Source: Cohnella pontilimi (GTDB lineage: Bacteria; Bacillota; Bacilli; Paenibacillales; Paenibacillaceae). Taken from it: 64,000 bases of DNA. The translations under genes were made by a program, and so were the position numbers. The stretch covers positions 186,001 through 250,000 of the forward strand of contig NZ_SUPK01000003.1 in the NCBI RefSeq assembly GCF_005049045.1, written 5' to 3'. Each line of letters starts with the position of its first letter. The stretch's first letter is position 1. Below are positions 31,897 to 40,200 of this stretch, in pieces. A model generated the notes under the pieces. It saw only the letters and a list, made by a program, of their open reading frames with translations. It ran no database searches and was not told the origin of the DNA.

Positions 31897-32175
31897 TTAA
31901 AAATTTTCATCCCCCATAGGCTCAGCAAAAACTTCTTCATGTGCGACCATACCTGGTTTACATTGCGCCCGCAGCGCTAAAAAGTGCTTACGTAAAGCGT
32001 CTTGATCGTCAACGGCCGGAACAGCCGGACGCAGAATGACTTCCTTATTTTCCGTGACGAGCATTTCCACTTGAACCCCATCATCGAACTTCACTCGCTC
32101 TACGACTTCGTGTGGAATACGGATGGCCAGACTGTTCCCCCATTTACGCACGGTTGCAGTTGTAATAAAGACCAA
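31897..32175 (-). CDS. mazE: MazE-type antitoxin (AbrB-fold)
   Basis: About 92 residues. N-terminal swapped-hairpin DNA-binding domain TATVRKWGNSLAIRIPHEVVERVKFDDG, then VEMLVTENKEVILRP, and an acidic C-terminal tail that should wrap MazF. The start is TTG 32175, preceded by GGAG at 6 nt; upstream codons would cross the promoter. A TATACT lies about 25 nt upstream, and two direct TATACACA copies at 32226-32244 could be autoregulatory sites (weak). Confidence 0.87.
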   Translation of the reverse strand: MVFITTATVRKWGNSLAIRIPHEVVERVKFDDGVQVEMLVTENKEVILRPAVPAVDDQDALRKHFLALRAQCKPGMVAHEEVFAEPMGDENF

Positions 32176-32423
32176 TCCTTTCTCCTTTTCTTGGGGCAAG
32201 TATACCACAGCCTTTCTTATATGTATATACACAGTTTATACACAAGTATTTCAATTGATACTGCGCGATTCGCTTTTGCACGTTAGCCTAATCCTCCAAA
32301 CCCGTCTGGCCTCTGATATGGATAAAATGAGATCAAAAGTTACAAGCCTTTTCTCAAATACATGAGTCAAGGACCCACTGAATCGTGGGTCCCTGCTTAT
32401 TTTCCGTGAATATACTTAACCAA

Positions 32424-33374
32424 TCACCGGCTCACCGTCGCGTGAGCATAATGCTGCGAGAACCACTCATAAGTACCCGCCAGCCCGTCTTTCAGCGGGA
32501 TTTGCGGTTGCCATCCCAAGCTTTCGAGTTTGGAAGCATCCAATCGCTTGCGCGTCGCCATGTCCGGCTTGGACGTATCAAAACGGATATCCCCGCCATA
32601 ACCGACCGCCTGCGACACTTCAAAGGCGAGTTCCGCCACGGACCCATTTTGCCCGGCGCCGATGTTGATGATGTCGCTTTCCTCATAGCGGTTCATCAAA
32701 AACAGACATGCATCCGCCATGTCGTCCGCATGCAAATATTCACGCCGCGGCAAACCCGTGCCGTGCATCGTGACCCATGGATCTTGCCGTACTTTGGCTT
32801 CGTGAAAACGGCGAATGAACGACTGAAGAACGCCGCTTCGTCCCACCTCGAATTCATCGTTCGGCCCGTACAGGCTGGCCGGCACCGCAGCGATGAATCT
32901 CGCGCCGTATTGCCGGTTATAGGCTTGGCACATGCGGATTCCGGCGATTTTGGCGATTGCGCGCGCTTCATCGGCGGGTTCCAGCGGACCTGTCATCAAA
33001 GCCTCCTCTTTCACAGGCTCGGGCGCCGTCTTCGGATATACGCATTCGCTTGCCAGGAACAGCAGCTTTTTCACCCCGAAACGATAAGCCGCATCTATCA
33101 CATTCGTCTGGATCAGCAGATTATCGCGAATCTGATCCGCCGGATTCAGACCATCCGAGAAAGATCCTCCCTCATCCCCCGACGACAAGAAGACGTAATC
33201 GATCCGGTTTCTTTGAAAAAAGTCCGCCACCGCCCGGGGATTCCGCAAATCCAGCTCGAACGAAGTACGCCGGAGCAAGGACCGATATCCTTCCCGCGTC
33301 AATCTCCGCACAATAGCGGATCCCGCCAGCCCGTCGTGGCCGGCTACAAAGATGTTCGCTTCTTTACGCATCAT
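32424..33374 (-). CDS. GDP-L-fucose-synthase-like NAD(P)-dependent epimerase/reductase, catalytic residues replaced
   Basis: About 316 residues, clear alignment to WcaG/Fcl: FVAGHDGLAGSAIVRRL (Rossmann), LFLASECVYPKTAPEPVKEEALMTGPLEP, AKIAGIRMCQAYNRQYG, TGLPRREYLHADDMADAC. In E. coli WcaG the active site uses Ser107, Cys109, Tyr136, Lys140, His179. Here Ser109, Cys111 and Lys142 are kept, but the Tyr of EPYAIAK is Arg138 (EARAIAK) and the His of SHVIPAL is Gly181 (SGVLQSF). The AAKVGG loop is also changed (SSGDEGG). Probably not a standard GDP-fucose synthase. ATG 33374 or 33371 after GAGGAG. Confidence 0.8.
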   Translation of the reverse strand: MMRKEANIFVAGHDGLAGSAIVRRLTREGYRSLLRRTSFELDLRNPRAVADFFQRNRIDYVFLSSGDEGGSFSDGLNPADQIRDNLLIQTNVIDAAYRFGVKKLLFLASECVYPKTAPEPVKEEALMTGPLEPADEARAIAKIAGIRMCQAYNRQYGARFIAAVPASLYGPNDEFEVGRSGVLQSFIRRFHEAKVRQDPWVTMHGTGLPRREYLHADDMADACLFLMNRYEESDIINIGAGQNGSVAELAFEVSQAVGYGGDIRFDTSKPDMATRKRLDASKLESLGWQPQIPLKDGLAGTYEWFSQHYAHATVSR

Positions 33375-33439
33375 GCTGCTCCTCACCCGTTTCCTTCGTA
33401 TTTTCTCCCCATCGCGATACAACGCGTATCTACTTTTTC

Positions 33440-33469
33440 ATTTTATCAATTCGATACATACCGTATCAA
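33440..33469 (-). promoter_or_regulatory. Promoter with XRE-type operator for the fucose-synthase-like gene
   Basis: Minus strand: -35 TTGATA (33464-33469), 18-nt spacer, -10 TAAAAT (33440-33445). The palindrome GATACA-TAC-CGTATC (33453-33467) overlaps the -35 and fills most of the spacer, a position expected to block RNA polymerase. Confidence 0.7.
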
Positions 33470-33490
33470 GTTAAGGCCGCCAAAAGCACG

Positions 33491-33534
33491 AAAAAACCCT
33501 CGCCACCGCACGCTGCCGCGTGAGTACCGAGGGT
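33491..33534 (-). terminator. Terminator of the ABC transporter operon
   Basis: Outer stem ACCCTCG/CGAGGGT with inner pairing CGCGGCAGCG, then TTTTTT on the minus strand, 25 nt after the permease stop. Confidence 0.85.
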
Positions 33535-33558
33535 TCGTTAAAGTTGATTGGCTAAGAA

Positions 33559-34362
33559 TCAAGCCGCAATGTCCCGCTTGGTAAACACGGACCAGGACAC
33601 GAGATTAAATATCACAAAGTAAACGGCGAGCACGGCGAGCGAAAAGCCCAGCGTGGTCGGGTGGCCGGGGATCGGACTGTTTCCTTCCAGATAGGGTGTA
33701 AGAGACAGATGCGGGAACAGCACATATTTCACCCATGCTTTGTCAAAGGCGACCAAAATGCCCGATATGATGCCGCCTGCGAACAGAAGGAACATCGACA
33801 GCCCGATGGCAAGCCCCCCGCTTCGAAACGCCGACGAGAGCATGAAGCTGAACGACACGATCAGCACCAAGCTGATGTATTTGTACAAGTAGAACAACCC
33901 GATATAAGTCCAGGGATGGCCTACCCAACTGGGATCAAGATCACTCGGAGAGCCTGTGTATCCAAAGTACAGGACGTTCACCAGAAAACTCGTGATAAAC
34001 GTGACGGCCGAGAAGAACAACCCGAACAACAACAGCGACACGAACTTAGATAACAAAACGGAAGCCCGGCTCCACGGACGAATCAGCAGCAGCTTGACCG
34101 TGCCCCACGAAAATTCCCCGGCTACGGAATCCGCTGACGCAACTACAGTAAATAACGTCACAAGAGCCAATGTGACCGTAGATTCAAAGCTCATCACGGA
34201 CCAATTCGACGCCGTATGAACATCCGATGAACCATAGACGATCGTGGAAAAGATCAGCGGACTCACGATCACAATGCCGAGCATGATCCAGGTGCGCAGC
34301 CGGCGGTAAATCTTCATATTTTCGTTCTGAACCAGTTTCCAAAAATCAGCCAATGGTATCAC
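33559..34362 (-). CDS. ABC-2 type transporter permease
   Basis: 267 residues with six predicted membrane segments (first about 27-45, then near 65, 105, 160, 190 and 245) and the ABC-2 permease pattern EFSWGTVKLLLIRPWSRASVLLSKF between helices 2 and 3. Pairs with the ATPase encoded just upstream, whose 3' end it overlaps by 17 nt. The start is GTG 34362; TTG 34353 is an alternative. Substrate unknown; such two-component exporters often handle peptides, antibiotics or sodium. Confidence 0.88.
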   Translation of the reverse strand: MIPLADFWKLVQNENMKIYRRLRTWIMLGIVIVSPLIFSTIVYGSSDVHTASNWSVMSFESTVTLALVTLFTVVASADSVAGEFSWGTVKLLLIRPWSRASVLLSKFVSLLLFGLFFSAVTFITSFLVNVLYFGYTGSPSDLDPSWVGHPWTYIGLFYLYKYISLVLIVSFSFMLSSAFRSGGLAIGLSMFLLFAGGIISGILVAFDKAWVKYVLFPHLSLTPYLEGNSPIPGHPTTLGFSLAVLAVYFVIFNLVSWSVFTKRDIAA

Positions 34363-35269
34363 CCGCCGTCACTTCGAGGAATTGGTCTTCCAACGATTTG
34401 GATTTCACGCGGATGCCGTAGACGTTAATGCCCGCTTCCACGAGCCGTCGGTTGATCGACGCCACCGTCGAGCGGTCGGCGGTCACGATCAGCGCCCCGT
34501 CTTCCACGCGTCCGGAGCTATGCCCTTCCAGCACACCGAGCGCCGCATCTGGATGATCTACTTCGAACAGGACGTTCTCCGCCGTATGAGTTGTTTCTTC
34601 AACCGCCGCGCGAATCGAGCGGATGTCGATGATCTGCCCTTTTTGCAAAATCGCCACGCGGTCGCACATCAGTTCCATCTCCGACAACATGTGACTGGAG
34701 ACGAATACGGCCGTGCCTTCCTCCCTCGCCAGAAGGCGAAGGTAATCGCGAAGCTCACGGATACCGGCCGGATCGAGACCGTTCGTCGGCTCATCCAGCA
34801 CGAGCAGCTTGGGCCGATGAATAACCGCTTGGGCTACCCCGAGCCGCTGGCGCATGCCCAGCGAATATTTGCTCACTTTGTCGTGGATGCGCTCACTCAG
34901 GCCGACCAATTTGACGACCTCGTGAATGCGCTGTTCCGTTACGCCGGGATTCATTCTCGCGTAATGAAGCAAATTCTGATACCCAGTGAGGAACTTGTAC
35001 ATTTCCGGATTCTCGACAATCGCTCCCACTTGGGTGATCGCCTGCGGGAATTCCGTTTTGATGCTGTGGCCCGCGATCTGGATATCTCCGCCGCTTAGCG
35101 CCATCAAGCCTACCATCATGCGGATGGTCGTCGTTTTGCCGGAACCGTTGGGACCGAGAAAGCCGAACACCTCGCCCGAATTCACTTCGAGGCTGACGCG
35201 ATCGATGATCGTGCGGCCTCCGATTCGTTTGCTGACATCCATCAGCCGTACGACAGGACTTTGCGACAT
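34346..35269 (-). CDS. ABC transporter ATP-binding protein
   Basis: About 307 residues. Walker A GPNGSGKTT at about 39-47, Q-loop replaced by VGAIVENPEMY as usual in this drug/peptide-exporter subgroup, signature YSLGMRQRLGVAQA, Walker B LLVLDEPTNGLDP, H-loop SSHML. A C-terminal ~80-residue domain (LFEVDHPDAALGVLEG...) is typical of CcmA/BcrA-like ATPases. Start ATG 35269 after GGAGGGAG. An extended -10 (TGGTATAAT) lies 35 nt upstream. Confidence 0.93.
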   Translation of the reverse strand: MSQSPVVRLMDVSKRIGGRTIIDRVSLEVNSGEVFGFLGPNGSGKTTTIRMMVGLMALSGGDIQIAGHSIKTEFPQAITQVGAIVENPEMYKFLTGYQNLLHYARMNPGVTEQRIHEVVKLVGLSERIHDKVSKYSLGMRQRLGVAQAVIHRPKLLVLDEPTNGLDPAGIRELRDYLRLLAREEGTAVFVSSHMLSEMELMCDRVAILQKGQIIDIRSIRAAVEETTHTAENVLFEVDHPDAALGVLEGHSSGRVEDGALIVTADRSTVASINRRLVEAGINVYGIRVKSKSLEDQFLEVTAGDTIG

Positions 35270-35303
35270 ATTCTCCCTCCGATTCACAAAAACGTACAAA
35301 GCT

Positions 35304-35312
35304 ATTATACCA
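35304..35312 (-). promoter_or_regulatory. Extended -10 promoter for the ABC transporter operon
   Basis: TGGTATAAT on the minus strand, an extended -10 element; the region 17 nt further upstream lacks a good -35. Confidence 0.45.
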
Positions 35313-35381
35313 GTTTACTCTCGTCAAAAAGGGGTTTTCTGTAAAATTATGAAACACTTTAGGTTGTTCCCGGAAATAAAG

Positions 35382-35419
35382 AAAAAACCCGCCCAGAGCA
35401 GCTCGATGCTCCGGACGGG
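35382..35419 (-). terminator. Terminator of the vanZ-like gene
   Basis: CCCGTCCGGAGCA...TGCTCTGGGCGGG hairpin followed by TTTTTT on the minus strand, 5 nt past the stop region. Confidence 0.85.
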
Positions 35420-35423
35420 AAAG

Positions 35424-35918
35424 TTATGTCAGGTCCCTCTTCTTCAATTGCCGTCTGCCGAACCTTGCCGCTAACAAGATCCCCACTGCCGCCCCGCACG
35501 TATCTAATAGAACGTCGGCCGCCCTCGGCGTCCGGTCCGGCACGAATCGTTGGTGCCACTCATCCGACGATGCAAACAGGGCCGCGCACAGCAATACCGT
35601 CACGCCGATGGTCCATGGACTTGTGCGTTTGTTGAACAATCGCCGAGCAGCCATGAACAACAGGAACCCGAGTATGGCGTACTCCGCAATATGGGCGGCT
35701 TTGCGAATGAAAAATTCCGCGAAAGCCGCTTCTCCCAGTTCGCGAATGCTCACTTCACGGCCGCCATAGTTTAAGCGGACATGTCCCGCTACTTCCGTCA
35801 GCCGGCCTTCGGGAATTGTTTTCCGAATGACCGGACGCAAATCTTGTTTGGCATACGGTTGGGAAGAAAATAGAAAGATGAACGCCATGCAAAGCAGCAC
35901 GGGTACCCAGACGACCAC
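35424..35918 (-). CDS. VanZ-like membrane protein
   Basis: About 164 residues. Four predicted membrane helices; VanZ pattern FIFLFSSQP at the end of helix 1, FFIRKAAHIAEYAILGFLLF (the conserved K-x-x-H-x-x-E-Y) and ASSDEWHQRFVPDRTPRAADVLLDTCGA (D-E-x-H-Q-x-F-x-P-x-R) are all present. VanZ lowers teicoplanin binding in enterococci; in this group the housekeeping role is unknown. GTG 35918 is chosen since AGGAG is 7 nt upstream; a GTG at 35948 would add ten basic residues. Confidence 0.88.
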   Translation of the reverse strand: MVVWVPVLLCMAFIFLFSSQPYAKQDLRPVIRKTIPEGRLTEVAGHVRLNYGGREVSIRELGEAAFAEFFIRKAAHIAEYAILGFLLFMAARRLFNKRTSPWTIGVTVLLCAALFASSDEWHQRFVPDRTPRAADVLLDTCGAAVGILLAARFGRRQLKKRDLT

Positions 35919-35973
35919 ACGCTTTCTCCTAGCCCGAGCCGATCGCACGGAGTAATCACCATCTTTTAGTCAT

Positions 35974-36981
35974 TTATTTGAAGAAAGATTCCAGGATCGC
36001 CTGGCCTGCCGCCAGCTGTTTATTGAAGTAATCTCTGAACTGTTGAATGATGCCGGTTGAATATTCGTTCGTTTTCAATAGCTGCTCTGTGTCGTTCACG
36101 ATTTGATTAAAACTAGCGGTACATTGGGAAACAACGGCCTGCCCTTGGCTTTTAAGCTCCTCTTTCTTCTCAGCGCTGGCGCCTGAAGCCGAAGAGGCGA
36201 TCCCCATCAACTGGTTAATGCAGCTATTCTCCAGAGCATGCAGCTGACTCTCTGCATTTCCCGTAATCGATTCATAGCTCGGTTTGGCCGGAGTGCCACC
36301 GCCACCGCCTGCTCCTCCGCCGGCACCGCCGCCTCCAATGGTACCTCCGTCTCCACCTGCGGAAGGTGGATCACCGGTACCTTCCCACGGATCCTGCTGT
36401 CCTTCTAGCTTTTCTTTCTTATAAGCAGCCGATTCCGCCGTGATTCGGCCCGCTTTGCCGTCCCATTGGATATTCGTTCCGACCGATTCGGACATGAAGC
36501 GGATAGGCACATACATCGACCCATTCACGATATAAGCCGACTGCCCCTTGGGCAGCACCTTCGCTTTCCCTTCAAATATAAACTTCGCCTGGATCGTCGA
36601 AACTTTCAACTGCACGCCGCCCTTGGAAGACAGCTGTCCTTGCTTGGCAACGGAGGCTAAGAAGTAATCTTGCAACAACACCAGCTCTTCAGCCGTCGGC
36701 TCGTTCACCGTGACCGTTTTCGTCTTTGCCTCCCATTTTACACTTTTTCGCAAGGCATTCGAGAAGAACTTCAGCGGCACATAGTTTGTGTTATTCACCA
36801 TGAACACATATTGGCCTTGCGGGAGCGCCAACGTTTTGCCGTCAAACACGAGCTGCACGGATTTGCTTTGGACTTTCACTTGCGGCGTTGCCGCCCAAGC
36901 GTTTCCGAACATTAGGAGGAAAGCCATAACCCCCAGCAATAAGGCGGGCAGTCCTCTACCGTTCCAACCGAGTTTTTTCAT
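35974..36981 (-). CDS. Secreted protein with copper-amine-oxidase-like stalk domains
   Basis: About 335 residues. Signal peptide (MKKLGWNGRGLPALLLGVMAFLLMFGNAWA), then two stalk-type repeats: VQLVFDGKTLALPQGQYVFMVNNTNYVPLKFFSNALRKSVKWEAKTKTVTV at about 40-95 and IQAKFIFEGKAKVLPKGQSAYIVNGSMYVPIRFMSESVGTNIQWDGKAGRITA at about 130-185. A Gly-rich linker (about 215-240) leads to a helical C-terminal domain with two Cys. These stalk domains are abundant on Paenibacillus cell surfaces. Exact role unknown. Start at 36981 with nearby alternatives GTG 36987/36993. Confidence 0.85.
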   Translation of the reverse strand: MKKLGWNGRGLPALLLGVMAFLLMFGNAWAATPQVKVQSKSVQLVFDGKTLALPQGQYVFMVNNTNYVPLKFFSNALRKSVKWEAKTKTVTVNEPTAEELVLLQDYFLASVAKQGQLSSKGGVQLKVSTIQAKFIFEGKAKVLPKGQSAYIVNGSMYVPIRFMSESVGTNIQWDGKAGRITAESAAYKKEKLEGQQDPWEGTGDPPSAGGDGGTIGGGGAGGGAGGGGGTPAKPSYESITGNAESQLHALENSCINQLMGIASSASGASAEKKEELKSQGQAVVSQCTASFNQIVNDTEQLLKTNEYSTGIIQQFRDYFNKQLAAGQAILESFFK

Positions 36982-37106
36982 GATCACGATCACCTTTCGT
37001 ATGTAGTCCATGCTTGGCGAGCATTAAATTTTCGTCAGACTCTGCTAAACCTCATTGCGCATTTTGAAACGTCGTATTTTCCACCTCCAACCATAAAAGT
37101 TTGTTA

Positions 37107-37154
37107 TTGTGAATTAATAGGCGCAATAGTATAATTCATGATACAAAATGTATC
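37107..37154 (+). promoter_or_regulatory. Promoter with perfect XRE-type operator for the subtilase gene
   Basis: -35 TTGTGA (37107-37112), 17-nt spacer, -10 TATAAT (37130-37135), and a perfect palindrome GATACAAAATGTATC at 37140-37154, covering the expected transcription start. This 15-mer is, to my memory, the same as operators of the B. subtilis PBSX repressor Xre. The subtilase SD is about 37 nt further downstream. Confidence 0.75.
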
Positions 37155-37202
37155 ACTCATAATCAATTGTTTTTTCAGTCTTCTATCAGGAGGGAATAGG
37201 TT

Positions 37203-40200
37203 TTGAAAAATCGGCTGCTCCAACGAATGGCACTCATCACGACCGTATCATTGGCGGTAACCTCATGTATCACTGTGCCGGTATTTGCCGCGGATACCCA
37301 CGCTGCGTCGAAAACGGCTATCGCACAAAAAAAGGATAAGCTTCGTGCTCCTTCCGCCGATCTCCGGAATACGCTGCAAAAAACGCTGACCGCCAAAGGA
37401 CATCCATCCGTTCAACCCGCCACGAATCCAAAAGACAAAGCGCCGATGAGCAAGCCGAGAAAGAGTACTTGGAAAACCGCGCCGGCCAAGCAATCTACGG
37501 AGACGGTTGCCCCCATTCAAGTGCAAAGCGCGCCAAGCGATAACGCCAAATCGACTTTTCGTTCCAAGCCGTCCAGTACAGCTCAAACCCGGTATGCTCC
37601 CGATGAAATCATCGTCAAGTTCAAGCCCGGTGCAAAGGCTGATCAGCTGTTGACCAAATTCATGCTAAAGACCAAGAAGAAATTCCCTTCTATCGGAGCC
37701 GAGCTGCTCCAAACGCCGAAAGGCGCGCAAATTGACTCGCTCGTTCAATCTTTGAAAAATGACGCCTCGGTTGTATACGCACAGCCTAACTACATCGTCC
37801 ATGCCGACCAGGTCCCGAACGATCCGAATTTCACCCAGCTGTGGGGACTGGATAATACCGGGCAGACGATCGGTACTTCCGTCGGTACGCCGAACGTAGA
37901 TATCAATGCTCCGGAAGCTTGGGATATTTCCAAGGGAAGCTCTTCGTTGATCGTTGCGGTTATCGATACGGGCGTCGACATCAACCATCCCGAGCTGAAA
38001 AACGCCATCTGGACGAACCCGGCTGAAATTCCCGGCAACGGCAAAGACGACGACGGCAACGGCTATGTGGATGACGTCAACGGATGGGATTTCTACCATC
38101 AGGATAACACGGTATTTGATCCTCTTGACGGTGATGAACATGGCACCCACGTGTCCGGCACGATCGCTGCGGCGTTCAACAACAGCACCGGTGTCGCCGG
38201 CGTTGCGCCCAACGTGAAAATTTTACCCGTCAAGTTCCTGGGACCCCATGGCGGGAGCACGGCCGACGCGATCCTGTCCGTAGAATATGCGGCCAAAATG
38301 GGGGCTAAAATCTCCAATAACAGCTGGGGCGGCGGCGATTTCGACCAAGCGCTGAAAGACGCCATCGAAGCTTCGAAAATGCTGTTTGTTGCGGCTGCCG
38401 GCAACGACAGCTTGAATAACGATGCGAATCCCCACTATCCTTCGAGCTACGACAGTTCGAACATTTTATCCGTTGCGGCTGTGAATAACAAAGGCAATGT
38501 GGCTTCTTTCTCCAACTACGGCGTCAATTCCGTAGACATCGCCGCGCCGGGCCAAGCCATTCTCAGCTCCGTTCCGAAACAAGCAAGATTCGGCGCAGCG
38601 GCTCAAATTGACAACGGCGTATATAAAGCCATTTTCAACGGGTTCGGCTTTGAGAATATGACGGATGCCAATGAGCGGCAAGACGCATTCAATAAGGCCA
38701 TCACGTTCCTCAAAGGAACTGCCACCAATAACAACGTATTGCTAGTCGATGACGACTCTGTGACCTCGGGCTCGGGAGACTATAAAACGGTTTATACCAA
38801 TCTGCTGACCACATCCGGTAATGCGCCGGCCAATACGATTTCCGTTGTCTCTACGGCGAATGGTCCGGATCTGGCCACTTTGAACGGCTATAAAATTGTC
38901 GTGTGGTTCACGGGCGATCAATTCAACAATGCCCTCACCGATACGGACCGCAGCAATCTTACCGCTTATTTAAATGGAGGCGGAAAATTGCTCCTGGCCG
39001 GTCCCGACTCCGTGTACGGCAACGAATCGACCGCATTCGTAACGGACATTCTTCATTTGGATGTCATCTCAGAAGGACTGCGTTCTCCTGCAGTCGGGGT
39101 TAACGGCACTATTTATTCCGGCGTTAGCTATCAATCCGTGTCCCACCCGTATTCGGACTACGTTGTGTCCCTTGATCCGAATGTAACGAAGATCAATCTG
39201 GAATATTCGGAGGATCCGGACTACAGCGGCGCTTACGCTTATTTTAACGGAACGTCCATGGCCACTCCGCATGCAACGGGTGCTGCCGCACTGTTGTACA
39301 GCGTGAATCCGGGGCTGACCCCGCAGCAAGCCATCACCATTTTGAACAATACGGGAACGCCACTATCGTCTCTTACGGGGAAAGTCGGCAGCGGCAAAAT
39401 GGTGAATGCGTATCAGGCACTCACGGCGAGTGCGGAATCGTTGGATAACGATATTCCCGGCCTGCCATTGAACAACCCGGTGGTTCACGGAACATTGGAC
39501 GAATTGAATGATCCGGATGATGTGTTCAGCGTCTATTTGAACGCCGGTCAAATGATTAACATCTCACTCAGCGGCGCGGCAGGTACGGACTTCGATTTAT
39601 ATCTGTTCGACCCGTCGGCGGCAACCGTCAATAACAGCGCGGGAATGGTCGCTTACTCCGAAGGCGCAGGCACTTCCAATGAAGCGATCAGCTATATCGC
39701 CACTGTACCCGGCACTTATTATATCGACGTATTCGCTTATGCCGGCTCCGGCAGCTATGATTTGAACACCGGCAATGGCCCGGGAACGTACGAAGATTCC
39801 GACGCACGAGTGTCCTTCGGCGGGAATTGGACTTCCATATCTGACAGCGGATTCTCCGGAGGCACGGCTAAACAAACGAATTCCGTAGGCTCGACTGCGA
39901 AATTCTCCTTCGTCGGCAGTGAAATTGAATGGATCGGCTTCAAAGACAGCGCGCAAGGTGTCGCCAATGTGTACCTCGACGGCGCTCTCGTTGCATCGCC
40001 TTCTCTCTACAGTGGTACCAAGGTGACAAAGCAATCCATTTTCAAGCGTTCTACGAGCTTTGGCTCCCATTCGATCAGGATCGAATGGACGGGGCAACGT
40101 GATCCTGCAGCGCGCAAGAGCGGCACCAACATCAACGTGGACTCTCTCATTGTAAGCAAGGATACGGTGCCTCCGACAGTACCGGCCGGATTGTCCGCAT

